A stretch of 64,000 nt of DNA from Aplectana chamaeleonis (taxonomy: Eukaryota > Nematoda > Chromadorea > Rhabditida > Cosmocercidae). The stretch is taken from NCBI GenBank assembly GCA_029168955.1, contig JAPDOI010000132.1, positions 744,001 through 808,000 on the forward strand. The letters are read 5' to 3'. The notes below the pieces were generated by a model that made no database searches, had not been told where the DNA came from, and saw only the letters and a list, made by a program, of their open reading frames with translations. Positions 10,946 through 22,270 of the stretch are shown in pieces. Position 1 is the stretch's first letter. The number at the start of each line of letters is the position of its first letter. The translations under genes and the position numbers were made by a program.

Positions 10946-11383
10946 AGGCATCTTTCATAGTCCTCACCGCAAGCGCGGCACGCGCGTGACGAGCGGGAGG
11001 GGCGGTGGACTATGAAAGTTCTTGCCGCGCGGCACGCGCGGTAAGAACTTTCATAGTCCATCAGCACCGCCATAGCGGTGCCGCCCAAACGGCCGAGGCG
11101 GTTTTACCGTTTCAATCAATAATTGCTTCTCGATTTGAGTCCACTCCAACATAAATAATTCTGGGACTATCCTGCGCCACCGCATACGCAAATGCAAGCC
11201 AGAAATTTCTGTACAAGTCCCAGTTGAGGCGCGACTTTTACCGGCACCGCCTCGGCGGTGCCGCTGGAGATTTCATAGTGGCTTTCCGCTCGTCCCGCGC
11301 GGTGAAAAGTTTCATAGTCCACCGCTCGTCCCGCGCGTCACGCGCGTGCCGCGCTTGCGATGAGGACTATGAAAGATGCCATA
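10946..11383. mobile_element. GC-rich foldback element
   Basis: The left end, GGCATCTTTCATAGTCC then CGCAAGCGCGGCACGCGCG, is mirrored at the right end (11285-11383). Internal segments carry further copies of the TTCATAGTCC motif in both orientations, so each arm is itself built from repeats. The middle (about 11100-11220) is less GC-rich. No protein is encoded. Confidence 0.65.
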
Positions 11384-11473
11384 GCGTCCTCCCGTTAAGA
11401 TATGGATATAAGATAATCGGCATTGAAAAAAAAACATAAAGTCCTCTATGCCAATCATTGGTCATCCTTTAAA

Positions 11474-11954
11474 GGCAGTGTTCACGATGATTCTCGCTTC
11501 CAAGTTTTCCACTCAAAACAACGCGTTGGCAACCAAGTGTTACCAAAATCAAGAAGAAACGGCGAGAAACGCACTGATTCGTCTTATTTCAGTGACATTA
11601 TTCTCTGGCATGGACTAGTTGCCCGATTGAATGAACATGATCACGGTGGTTGTCACCGGTAAAAAACGGACTAATCGAAAATTTAAGAATATTGTGGGCA
11701 AAACAGTATTAGTTATGGCCCGAAGGAAAGAACGGAGCAACACAGAATGGAGAATTGCAAAAGACGGGTCCACAAAAGATTTCATTGTCACATCGAACAG
11801 TTCCATTGATACTTAAGAGGCGGGCTGATACTTGAGGATTTCGTGCCCTTCTGGTGCGTTTTTCTCGGTTTCTTCGTCATTTCAGTTCTACTCGGGGGCC
11901 AAACAATCGATTTAGCGATTAATCTCAAAATCGAAGATTATCGTGAACACTGCC
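11474..11954. mobile_element. GGCAGTG-family MITE, copy 2 (uninterrupted, 481 bp)
   Basis: The ends are GGCAGTGTTCACGATG and CGTGAACACTGCC, flanked by TTTAAA and TTTAAG. This is the best reference copy of the family in the window. Copies at 2191-3102 and 37976-40195 share the same body but are interrupted. The TTAA-like flank suggests piggyBac-type or a comparable TTAA-targeting mobilisation; this is inference, as no transposase is present. Confidence 0.8.
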
Positions 11955-11960
11955 TTTAAG

Positions 11961-13739
11961 CTAGAATAGCGCCACAAACGACAATGCGAAAAAACTGAGG
12001 TCTTTAGCAATTCTTGCCAGTGCGATTCATTTCGAGTAAATAAATTAAGGGCAAAGCTTCAATAGAGAGGAAAGCAAGAAAAAAGGCGGAAACAGAGTAT
12101 CAGGGACGGTAGTAATCCATACGAAACTACGAGTTTTATGTCGCGAGCTGACGTTCGAAACTCGCAGAATGAACTGATTGAAACCGGGACCATAAACGCA
12201 TCATCATGCGAGGTGTTGCGTTTGTTTGCAAAACTTCATCACTCTAAGGAGTTGAACTTTCAGTGCTTCTAACCATAGCGGCGATCACTGGCATTGCACC
12301 GAGATCGCGCTTTGCACTCGTGATGTTTTCATTGTAGCTATCTCCCATTGTGAACACAGCATTGTGTTTCCGGCCACAGCAGAGGCTCAAACTAGTAGTT
12401 AACGTCATAGTACCTACTTAGAAGCTTAAATTGATAGAAAAATGAAGCATTGAAAAATGTACATTCAAGGCGTTCATAATGGAGTGGTTGGTCAAGCGGA
12501 ACTCAAAACTCAATTCCTACATACTTACTTGTAGTATAAGACATGTGAAAGAATCTATTAAAGTCGTTCCTCATTCGAGTAAATTCGATCGGCCTTCTGT
12601 ACTACAATGAAAGGACCTCAATAACTACTCGTCTATTCATTTTCCTGAACGTTTTTCGACGGATTCTATTTGTTCTATAAATATGATTGCTGTTAATCCT
12701 TCCCGCATTTTTCACCTCTCAAGTCTTGTGTCAAACCTACTGTTGCCTATTTCTTGTCAGCACCTACTACCCTCGCACAAAACAGGACTTTCTAATCTCT
12801 GACTTTTTTCTATCGTTTGAACGACCGCATGAGCGAAAGTTTTTGTTGGTTCGAAAAAAAAGTTTTCTCACCCATCCGGAAAAAATCATGTTTCTCCTGA
12901 TAACTTGGACATAGCAAAACTAACTTTTTTTGCATACTTCGGGTACTGATACCTTATCGAATCGGACTGATAAGATCATAACTCTAATGAAAAGTGCAAA
13001 TACCCAACAAACTTTCGCAGCTTTGAGTTTTGCTAGAAAATTTGTAGACACCGTGAAAAAATTGTAAAAACGTCGCATTTCGCTCAGCCCATACCTTGAG
13101 TTTTTGTGAAATTTCGAAATGAATTTCCGCTTATCCTCCGAACAACCAGCAACGTGTTCCGGAATTTTATTTTTGTGAATTCAGAAATTGAGCATGTGGA
13201 TGGAGACATATGAAATCACGAATTGAACTTCATGAAAAATTCAAATCATATGATCTTCGCACTTGACGAAAAAATCATTTTTTATCAAATAAAAAAAAAT
13301 TTTCTCGACTACTTTCTCAGAACACGAATTCACAGGAAATTGAGGACCTCCTTGAGGAAATTAGGAAGTTATAGAATTGTGAAAATTTTGATAAGACAAA
13401 GATTTTGTTTTTTTTTGCACCTACATATTTACACTTGTACTTACTGTCCGAGTTCGTGGCGTATCAAAATCTGCCTGGGAAACTCAGTCGAACGAGCAAA
13501 GTAATGCTCGATAATTTCTGCATCACCCTGATACATGGCTCCGATTAGGATCTCCGAGAAATTGAATATTGAATAACAAAATTTAAAACATCACATTTCG
13601 ATCACTTTTTTGGAAATCGAAGAATCAAAAACGAAACTTCTGAACTAATCGAAGACCGAATGATATAAAAAAGAAATAAGAAAAACGAAAATTCGCGTTC
13701 TAACATCAATTCGATCGGAAAAAAATCTAAGGAACAACT
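11961..13739. other. AT-rich intergenic sequence, no gene seen
   Basis: Nearly 1.8 kb. Frames at 12687-12914 and 13223-13504 (plus) are low-complexity, rich in Phe, Leu and Lys, and match no family I know. From about 12950 onward the sequence begins to resemble the degenerate tandem repeat that follows. Confidence 0.35.
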
Positions 13740-14225
13740 TCGGTTCACATTGCTCGACATCGTAGAGTTATGACCTCATAAATTTGATTTGGTAACGTTT
13801 CAGTGCCTGAATTGTACTAAGTAAGATTAATTTTGCTATGCTCAGCCTATCAGTAGCAAATACCCGCTCCTTCCAGCTGAAACTGGAAACGTGAAAATCA
13901 TGGATTTATGACATCATCAGTCCAGTTTGATAAGGTATAAATTTATTACTTGTGTCAAAAGGAATTAATTTTGCGATTCCCTGGTCATCAGGAGCAAGTT
14001 ATCGCTCCACTGGTGTGAAAACTAATAACTCGAAGAGCTATAATCTTATCAGTTGAGTTTGATATGGTGTCAACGCCTGACTTCTGCCAAAAAAAATAAT
14101 TTTGCTATTTCCAAGTTAATTAAGCCTAATACTCGCTTTTCCGGCTCAAAATGCTCCAAATCTTATGGATATGCTCATATCACTCCGACTTGATAATTTA
14201 TCAAAGCCTAATTAGTGTTCAAATA
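13740..14225. repeat. Degenerate tandem repeat, period about 132-142 bp
   Basis: The landmark TTTGATNNGGT recurs near 13785, 13927 and 14058, with a weaker copy near 14190. Each is followed about 30-45 bp later by AATTTTGC and then a CGCTCC/CCGCTCC-type segment. Units are well diverged, so this is an old satellite-like array of about four units. Confidence 0.55.
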
Positions 14226-15057
14226 GTCTACAATCAAGTTTTTTCCCGCTAACGTGACCAAATCCCGGCTTTTCCGCGTTAAAAACGCGCGATCTACCGA
14301 TTTTTGCCGAGGTATCCGAGGTGCATCCTTGAAGGTCGGCTGTCAATAATTTTTATGACTATCACTGTCTGCGCGCTTGCTGACAGCCTGTGCAAAACAG
14401 CACCCACCTCGCATGATGGACGAAAAAGTCCTCCGCAACACTTTTTATCCCCGAAACTGGGAGTCTCTCGCGTCTCCACCACCGCTGCGCTGTTTCGCCT
14501 TTCGCTGCTCACCTCGCCTAGAGACAGAGCCTGCTCCCAGTTTCAGCGATCCCGGGAGGGTGCCCGAAACCAAGAGGCAAACTCGCAATAAGCTCCATAG
14601 AACGGAGTACAGGATAGGAGCGGTTGACCATTTTGCACCAGATTTGGAATATAGGTAATTTTGAGGTGGGGGTACCCTATGGATACGGATTGAAGTCTGT
14701 TTATTGCCATATCGCCTCAAAATTGGCTCTTGTTTTGATGTCGAAACTCGCAGAATACCTGAATGTTTCGATCTTTTCGAAACTCGCAGTTTCGGAGGAA
14801 TTACTACCACACCAGAACATCAATTTTCGCCAGTGCGGAATAATGCCAAAAAAGTGCAAAAACATAACGTAGCATGAGTCATCAATTTCAACACGGGCGT
14901 CAGCAACCACACCACGCCCGCAATGGAATCACCGACACTATGATCGACGCCAGCTTACTTTGTGATCCCCGTCATCAGTCGCGGCGACAAGATTAGGCCA
15001 CGCCCCCAGTCTGACGCTCGGCGATCTGTCGCCGGTCACTGGAACTCTGCAGACCCC
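14226..15057. other. Intergenic, no gene recognised
   Basis: The frames here (for example 14445-14810, minus) lack family resemblance. The end of the stretch (about 14980-15056) carries a fragment of the GGGGTCTGCAGAGTT repeat seen complete at 48407-48678. Confidence 0.35.
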
Positions 15058-15219
15058 TGTATCCTCTGTTTCCGAGTTTGATTTATTTCCGTTCATCGCG
15101 TGCGTCTGCGCGCGTACGCTGCGTCTCCTTCTCCCCACACTTTCTCGCTGTCTCTACCCTCGCTCCGCACAGCCGCGCGAGGGAGCAGAATAAATCTGGC
15201 TCGGAACCAGAGGATAGAC
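15058..15219. mobile_element. Small inverted-repeat element next to the Tc3-like fragment
   Basis: TATCCTCTGTTTCCGAG at the left is mirrored by CTCGGAACCAGAGGATA at the right, with GATTTATT/AATAAATC just inside. A diverged copy lies at about 5880-6013. It abuts the transposase fragment at 15217, so the two may have been one element or may be a chance neighbour. Confidence 0.5.
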
Positions 15220-15415
15220 TCTTACGAGTACCAGGACATGCTGACAACTCACCTTCTGCCGTTTCTGGGCCTTCGAGGAGACCGTCAGTACACTTTTCAT
15301 CAAGATAACATCCGTGTGAGCAGGTCAACGAGGAACTTTTCTGCGCAGCACAATGTGCTTGTTCGGGCGGCCAGGATGCAGCCCGGACCTCAATCCCATC
15401 CCGAACTGCCGTATA
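15217..15415 (+). pseudogene. Tc1/Tc3-like transposase fragment
   Basis: The conceptual translation reads MLTTHLLPFL, then YTFHQDN, then NFSAQHNVLV. A one-base frame change follows and then PGCSPDLNPIPN. This is the central part of a Tc1/mariner DDE transposase: the HLLPF helix, the second catalytic aspartate in QDN, and the SPDLNPIE-like block that leads to the third acidic residue. Both ends of the gene are missing and the frame is broken. It is unrelated in position to the larger Tc3-like relic at 40969-42546. Confidence 0.75.
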
Positions 15416-16410
15416 ATGAGACATAAAGAAAACAAATTTCAAAAACCATTTCAAAAAACTGCGAAAGCTGAAATCAACGGTAAGGAAGGTTTCTAGAACT
15501 ATTTCGTGTACTGATTACAATGGTGTAACCAGAAAGAGTCCAACTCTTCTATAAAACTTGGTATGTACTGTGAAAAAATTGGGGTGTCGTATAATTATGA
15601 TCAGCAGTGTAGAACAAAGGAGCTGTGGCCTTAGTGGATGCATTGAGCCCGCGATCTGAGGTCATACTCAAATACTCATTGAGTTAAACGTATTCAAAGA
15701 ACGAGATATATTTCAAGATGGTTCATCCTCAAATACGAATGTACTCAACTATATGATTTAACGTCTGGGACGAAGAAGCCACCCTCTACGTTGATCTGCT
15801 TCCTTACATTGTTTGAGTTTGAAACCCTCCTTCCTGAAATACTTATAAGATAGGTAATCAAGCAATTCTCACTGCATAACTTACCCAAGTGTATCACGCC
15901 TTCCAAACGTGTTTATTCCTTGTCTTTGAAGACCAGATTCAGAGAACTTTTGAGATCATTTGTTTTTCGGTTCTGCGATTCTCAACGCTCCCATAACGCA
16001 TTCTGTATATGATTCGGTTTCTGGCAGCATCGCAGTGAACAATGTAAGCCATTCTAGCACTGGATACGAGTGTTGGTCTAGAAGATTCACAAGGTACGTG
16101 ATCATCGTCCCCAGAAGATTGAATATTCAGAGCTGTTCATCGGAGTAGGATCCTTTTCGAACTCGTTCAAAATCCATGATTATTTCATCAACCGCTGCAT
16201 TTCCAACGATCTTGTGACGCAATAATGCTTGGCGTCGCAAAAATAACTATCGTTTACATTTCAATCAGCTGTGTATCGCAATTGATAGTGGAAAAGTTAC
16301 AAGCCATGAACTTCCGTACTGCTTTGCCTCTGGCATATCTACATTGGTTCAGTCAATGTTTGAAGAATTGCTTGCTTCAAACGCACAAAAGTTCTCTGCT
16401 ATTTCTGCTA
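15416..16410. other. Intergenic, nothing recognised
   Basis: About 1 kb with no convincing domain, splice-supported exon or shared repeat. Confidence 0.3.
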
Positions 16411-16660
16411 CTCAACCCACTTCAGGTAACCGTTCTTTGCCAGCCGCTCTCTTCGGTCATCTATCCATCTCTTCTCCCATACCGTTAGTTTTTTGTTGTA
16501 CACAAGCGTGTGAGCAACATGCTCCGACCTCCAGTTGATATACGATTCTAAGGGTGCATTCTGAGTGAATAATTTCTTCTTTCTTTCATCGCGGCCAGCA
16601 TGAATCTTTCGATATAGCTTGAATATTGATGTCTTCCAATAACGTTTTCTCAGTGGTTTC
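16411..16660 (-). CDS. Unrecognised basic C-terminal exon candidate
   Basis: The minus-strand frame has a coding-like, charged composition and ends in a stop at about 16408-16410. It encodes KLYRKIHAGRDERKKKL, then APLESYINWRSEHVAH, then RWIDDRRERLAKNGYLKW near the C terminus. Tryptophans, paired basic residues and balanced codons make it look more like a real exon than the neighbouring frames. A possible acceptor (GGTCCAAG) lies near 16664, but the open frame continues further right to 16893 with poorer composition. I do not recognise the family; a mitochondrial or ribosome-associated basic protein would be a guess only. No partner exons were identified. Confidence 0.3.
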
Positions 16661-16950
16661 ATAGACTTGGACCGTTTAATTTTTAACCAGAATTTCAAAC
16701 GTTGATCGCAACAAATGAGATGAAATTGACAGCCAGAAACATGGCTGTAGTAAGCATGCATCAGAAGTTCTAAGGGCTGAATAGCCCTACGGGTAACAGC
16801 GAACAAACTGTGAGATGGCGACAGTGTTGTCGGCCGGCTGGTGTTAAAAAGGAGACACATCGATCCGGCTCTTTGACCTACAGGGGAGGTCACGCTTTAG
16901 ACCCTTCATGGGAGCGGAAACTCGTCTTCACGACAGGCCCTCTTTCACAA

Positions 16951-17251
16951 AAGCACGCCCATGCCAATCATTTTTTCCGCAGAGCTACCGTAACCATTCT
17001 TGAACAAAACATGATAACGAACGATAACACACGCCCATAACATGCGGGGTATAAAAGGGCAGAGGAGCGGTATGCATTCATTCACACACCGCTCTCCTCG
17101 AGAAGCCGCCGGGAAGTGGCTGAGGAGGTCGAAATTGTGCAAACATGTTTTTTGGCTATTACGATGTGCTCATAATCAAGCTGACACTTGGAAAAAATTC
17201 AAAGGAGGTTACGGTAGCCCTGCGGAAAAAATGATCGGCATGAGCGTGCTT
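16951..17251. mobile_element. 301-bp MITE with 45-bp terminal inverted repeats
   Basis: AAGCACGCCCATGCCAATCA at 16951 is mirrored by TGATCGGCATGAGCGTGCTT ending near 17251. The arms match at about 41 of 45 positions and include a shared TTTTTTCCGCAG core. The centre carries a TATAAAA box (about 17050-17056) of unknown relevance. The two copies of CTCTTTCAC just outside the ends are also inverted or near-inverted. Confidence 0.7.
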
Positions 17252-17259
17252 GTCTCTTT

Positions 17260-17720
17260 CACATCAAGAAAAAAGAGAAGCAAGCTTCTTTTTCTGCTGA
17301 GAGAAGGAAGACCTACTTCTACTAGCGGGGGAAAGCCATCAGCACCCTCAGAAATTTAAGCCAGCGCCATTCTCTGCTAAGAAAAGGGAAAACTTTTGAC
17401 CTCTTCTCATATACACGAGGGAAGGGCCTTCGCTACCGTCACAGGAGCGAAAGCGAGCTCCTTTTTTCGGATCAGAAAAGAAAGGCATTGAGCTCTTCCA
17501 GTAGCCAGGGGCCTTCCGCCTTCTTACAAAGAAAGAACTGAGCTCCTCTCTCTGATCTGAAAAGGCGTCCTTCCGCCTACTCTGAAAACGCCAGGGGAGA
17601 AAGTTAGTCCCCTCCACAGCGGAAGAAGCGAGCTTCTCCTCTTCTTCGAAAATGGGCATTTGTATCCCTCAGAACCCACCCGCCCCCGAACCAGAGAAAG
17701 TAGGGACAGCTTCCTGTTTT
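17260..17720. repeat. Purine/pyrimidine-rich low-complexity block
   Basis: About 460 bp built from recurring AGAAAAG, GAGCTCCT, CTTCTT and GGCCTTC(G/C)-type words at irregular spacing. Long frames on both strands exist only because of the biased composition. No protein domain is visible. Confidence 0.45.
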
Positions 17721-20700
17721 CTTCTGGTGAGAGGCTTGAATGTCTCGATTTCCGCGAAATTCGAAAAAAACTTGCGATTACTACGAAAATAACAGCAAAG
17801 GAAGCAAAAGAAACAAGAACAAAAAAAGGCAGTAGAGCAATGCAAAACAAAATCAAAAGATGAAAAAGGGTTGGGAAATTTTTTCGCCTGAAAATTCGAA
17901 TATTTGTTACTTCTCTGTAAAATTCTTCGTGCACAGAAACTGATAAAGGAGTTTATACAGAAATAATTTTGTTACAAAAGACAAGCAAAAGTATGTGTCA
18001 ACTAAATACAAACAATGGAGCTCGAGAAAGGCCACATCGACGAGTCGTCAGCTTCGAGCCAGTTGATGCCCCTGATAATACAGAACTTTATTAAAACCGT
18101 GAACCAGCAAAAAATATAAATTTTAAATTGCTATTTTAACTTCAAATGCGTTTTTTTGTGGGTTTTTCGCCTTGACCGTACTACGGCGTAACCAAAATAA
18201 GACTTTACTAAGAAAAACTCGACAATCATATTTCGTCGCGAAAACTGCCTTTGAACGAAATTTGCCGAAATTTCCACATTTGACGCAGTATTTTTGGGCT
18301 TCATGCATGTTACTTACATAGAATACTCTTGCAGTATTAAAAAAATTGTGGAGCATTTATTTCAAATAAGTTAATAACTCACGATCAGAATCCGGGATAA
18401 ATAGTTTGGGTATAGATTTATCTATCTCCCATTGCGGACTCAAATGATTCGCTAGGCCGCCAATTCTGTTCCTTTCGTCATTTCTTTTCTTCATTGTTTA
18501 TCGCTCGCCCTTCGTATCTCTCTCTCTCTTTGTGAGTCTTGATTCTTCCCCATGGAATATCTTTGATATTAATGAAGCGTTCCTCACTTTGTAGCACAAC
18601 ATCAACGCAGGTTATCGAATTTAAAACTTCACGGGTTAGGGGCAGGTACTAAATGTTTCCCGGGAAGGGTTCAGGTCATTGCTCCGTTTGATCACGGAGC
18701 AGAGATGCAGCCGCGCAAAAAAAAACGTTGTCACTCATATTCTCTGCCACAAGGAGTGATCGCGTGGCAAACTCCACTGGCTCGGCTACAAAACTCGTGG
18801 AACAATAAATGCTGCAGATGAGAAACGAGACATGAATGAAGACAAACGAACACAAGGGAAGGGCTCATATGCTGAGAATGGAGAGCGGTGAGTCACTCTC
18901 GCTTCCGACGTGTCGATTTCGTAAGCGGGTCACGAGCGGAATAATGGTATAGGGTGCTCTGGGCAAATGGATCCAAATGGAATTTTTGTCAGAAATGGCG
19001 GCATGGGGCTACCACGGCGGAAAACGAATGGAACTATGTACTCATAGTTCCACTCAGGCTCCGTTGTGTATTCACAGGAGGGGCAACAAAATGGTGGGAA
19101 AGGGTACAATGACTAAAATAAATGAAAAGAGATTGTTCTTGAGTGCTTTTACAATTTCCAGTTGTTTCAATGCCATTTCGATCGTTTTGCGGTTCTTGAA
19201 CCATTGCAGAAGAATCGGAGTCCTCGATCTGTTCCTGTCCTCTGTCAGACGCAGTTTCAGCATGGTTCTCGTCTTCCGGGTTAATTTGTTGTGGTGACTA
19301 CCGCTTGCACCATGAACTTTCCTCTTGCACATCTGGCGTTTAGCCCGGTACGTTGGCCTCATACTATTTTTACCTCACCGTCAATGTTTGTGACTGCACA
19401 GCATCGGTGCCGGCAAGTGTCGCCACATGACTGAGGTAGTCCTTTTGTAAGTAAGATCTTGACTGGAAAGATGCAGCGGCGATTTTGTGGGTTTCCCCTA
19501 TTTTCAACTTTTTTGTGGCGCCGAAATCGCGTTCAGTGTGTATCCTGCTTGGTCGTCGGGAGTGTCGCGAATGCGACTGGGCCTTCGTTGAGGGCACCGT
19601 AGCACAGGTGTGTTGGACGCCCCGCACGACCTGGCGACCGCTAGTCCGCGTCGCAGTGTCACTCCACATCCTGACGCTACGTGGCAGTGCGCTGCCTACC
19701 CCGGTATTACGCATAAATAGGGGAACCAGATGTCAGCAGGTTAATCCTGCATTGTCATCCGTCATCTGGCAATGGCACGCACTGTACGGCTCCGATGGCC
19801 GTCAAACATCATCGGGCACATAGCGCCTGACTCGAAGGGAACGAATTGACGCGAAGGTAGCGCTTATGCTATTTGTCCTGAAGCAGCTCATTCACCGCAA
19901 ATCGCAAACCGCTCAGCTCCTTTAAAATTCAGGTGGACCTCAGGTAAAGTAGGATAGTTATGCCATAAGGGCGAGAAAAATAGTAACTTTTTCTCGTATG
20001 TGCTTTCCCATTACTGGTCTTACCCGCTTGTTATTTTCCAACCGCTTATAATAAATTAGTGTGTGATTCAATGTATTGCCTCGCCTAGTTTATGAATGCT
20101 CTCCGCGAAGACCGCGGTCCCCATTAGGTGAAGAGGGCTGTCACGGGGTTATAACATGGCGGTCACTTGCTCCGGCTTGGAAAAGTTCTCCCGTCGGCCT
20201 ACAAGGGCGGAAGGACGCAACGGCTTACGACAGGAGCCGAACCCGCTGGGTTGTGGCACGGCCTAGCCGTGTATGGATTCGGCTCTAAGTCGACGTCATG
20301 AGCACCCCTGGTGTGTTTGGGACGCCATTCCTCCTTAGTTGTAAGGAAAGCGTGCAGGTGCATTTATGCTTCAGATTTATTTTAACATAACATGGCGAAT
20401 CTGGTGTACAGCACACAGAGAACAGTATTCGTAAACTTGAACCGTTCTGTTTTGCCAACAATTTTTTGGTCCTTTCGAAATAAAACTACCGGGGATTGTT
20501 TTTGCGGTAAGACGAACTGTTGTGTTTTATTGCAGATACGTACACCGCCTTGCTCTACTACGGCGCAGCTATTTCAAAACGCCAGTGCTTCCAAACCTAA
20601 AAAAGAATATCTAAAACGGTCTTAGCGTGCCATACTAATTGCCAAAACGTAGCTCGAACATTAAGAAAAGTGACAGCTCTGCCAAAATATTACAAACGAG

Positions 20701-21229
20701 ATTCTATAATGAAGAACGTATTAAATCTTCTTCTTCGAAAAATCAGTGTTAGAAATATGAGAGATATCAATGGAATGAAGAAAAAAAAACTACACGACAC
20801 AATTGTTTTGGTTGAAGCTTGAACTTAGAGCACAACAGAATGGGATTTATTCTTATATAACAATTTCGATTGGCTCCAAACAGCCCCAGAAGTTGCAGTT
20901 TAGGGTTAAGAAGAAATATGAAAAAAGTTTTGCTCCATGAGGACATAGAAATTGATCCCAGGAGAAAAGATGAGGGAAGAAAAACACTGAGTGCTAGAAA
21001 GAGAATCCAACACAAGCTATGGTCTGTGTAATTTACGTAGCGAGCGGTCGAGGGTCCCGACTGGATGCCCTGCGGACGATAATTCTGTCAATCAAAAATT
21101 TGTAACCACCAAGAACGAATCCAGTTATTCTGAACATTTTGTCACATTTCACAAAGATTGTACTTTTTTTTTCTTTGGAGAATTCATTTTATGCTTCTCA
21201 TGCCATGTGGGGGTGTGTATACAAGTCTG
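17721..21229. other. Long intergenic stretch, no gene recognised
   Basis: Near 18211-18270 lies a diverged end of the same family as 55195-55235 (a TCGACAA...CTGCCTTT pattern, minus orientation). Around 18510-18540 there is a TCTCTCTCTCTTTG microsatellite. At 20080-20290 there is a moderately GC-rich block with no recognised content. The frames at 18977-19297 and 19370-19823 have no recognisable domains. Confidence 0.35.
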
Positions 21230-21421
21230 TTGGTACCTGCTCGTTGGTGCCCCTGCTTCTACTGAACCCAGCAGACGTTTGAGTGTACACAGGGAACGTT
21301 CGAGCGATATAGCGTGCACAACTATATCGCGAAAGTATCCCGCACATTGCATAAAGGTGTCGCCGTCCGGCACACTAAGGCCTCTGGTCCATAACACCTT
21401 AGGATCCGTACCTAGGGAGTC

Positions 21422-22270
21422 ATGGAGTCTTTGGCCACAAGCCACAATTTCGCCACCCTGAACTGTCGATCGCTGTCGAGTGATATCCAAAAAACTGCGC
21501 TATCCAGACTTCTGAGCTATTTCCATGCACCGTTTGCTGCTTTGCAGGAAACCCGCCTCAAGGATAGACCCGTCATCAGCGTCGGAGAGTACACCATCTA
21601 CTGCGGTAACGCTGACGATAGGAGAGTGGGAGGCTGTGCAATAGCTGTAAGGAAGGATTTCAATGGTATGGTCAAGGAGTTCGGCTCAACGTCGTGTCGG
21701 AATGCATTCGTACGACTGCGGGATCACAGAGGATTCAATCTGTGGATAGTGAGTGCTCATGCGCCCACTGAAACCGCCGAAGAGAATTCGAAGGATGCGT
21801 TTTATGAGGAACTCAATACGTTGCTGGCCAGGATACCTTGTCAACATGCTGTTGTCGTGGGGATTGACGCAAATGCGAAGATGGGACTTGATCAGGAATC
21901 CGAAGTACTCGGTAAATGGTTCTACCCAGTGGAGCAAACATCGGACAAAGGCTACCGCCTTGCCGACTTTTGTGGACGCAGTGGTCTGATTATTGCATCG
22001 ACATTCAAGAGGAATCATCGCCGCCATCAGCTTACGTGGCAGGGACCAACCCGGCTATCTCCAGAAGAGCAGCGGAAGCGGAAGATGACAACTTTGAAAC
22101 TACAGCTTGACTATGTCCTGACGAGGAATATTCCAGTATCGGACATTCGAAGATCTAGAGCTGTGTGGGATGTCGCATTCGATTCGGATCACCGTCCTGT
22201 TCTGTTGAACTTCACTGCGAGGATTCATAAGAGGAAGCGAGGGCTCAGCCTCTCCAGAGGATTGACATGA
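21422..22270 (+). CDS. RTE endonuclease domain (APE-type), frame-truncated
   Basis: An intact 282-codon frame encodes an endonuclease/exonuclease/phosphatase fold. Motifs in order: LNCRSL (catalytic Asn), ALQETR (catalytic Glu), SAHAPTE (catalytic His region), a GIDANA block in place of the usual GDFNA, LDYVL, and SDHRPVLL near the end. In RTE elements this domain nicks target DNA to prime reverse transcription. The frame should run straight into the reverse transcriptase, but one G is missing from a GAGGGG run near 22240. The duplicated copy at about 24977 retains it, so the product ends after 12 unrelated residues. The endonuclease may be folded, but the polyprotein is not made. Confidence 0.85.
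   Translation: MESLATSHNFATLNCRSLSSDIQKTALSRLLSYFHAPFAALQETRLKDRPVISVGEYTIYCGNADDRRVGGCAIAVRKDFNGMVKEFGSTSCRNAFVRLRDHRGFNLWIVSAHAPTETAEENSKDAFYEELNTLLARIPCQHAVVVGIDANAKMGLDQESEVLGKWFYPVEQTSDKGYRLADFCGRSGLIIASTFKRNHRRHQLTWQGPTRLSPEEQRKRKMTTLKLQLDYVLTRNIPVSDIRRSRAVWDVAFDSDHRPVLLNFTARIHKRKRGLSLSRGLT

Noticed and set aside
17348..17934. Two overlapping minus-strand proteins
   Set aside because: They arise from purine/pyrimidine-biased low-complexity DNA and show no domain.
19740..19830. A retrotransposon C-terminal remnant (ARTVRLRW-like)
   Set aside because: The resemblance to LINE C-terminal sequence is only a few residues long, with no supporting RT motifs nearby.
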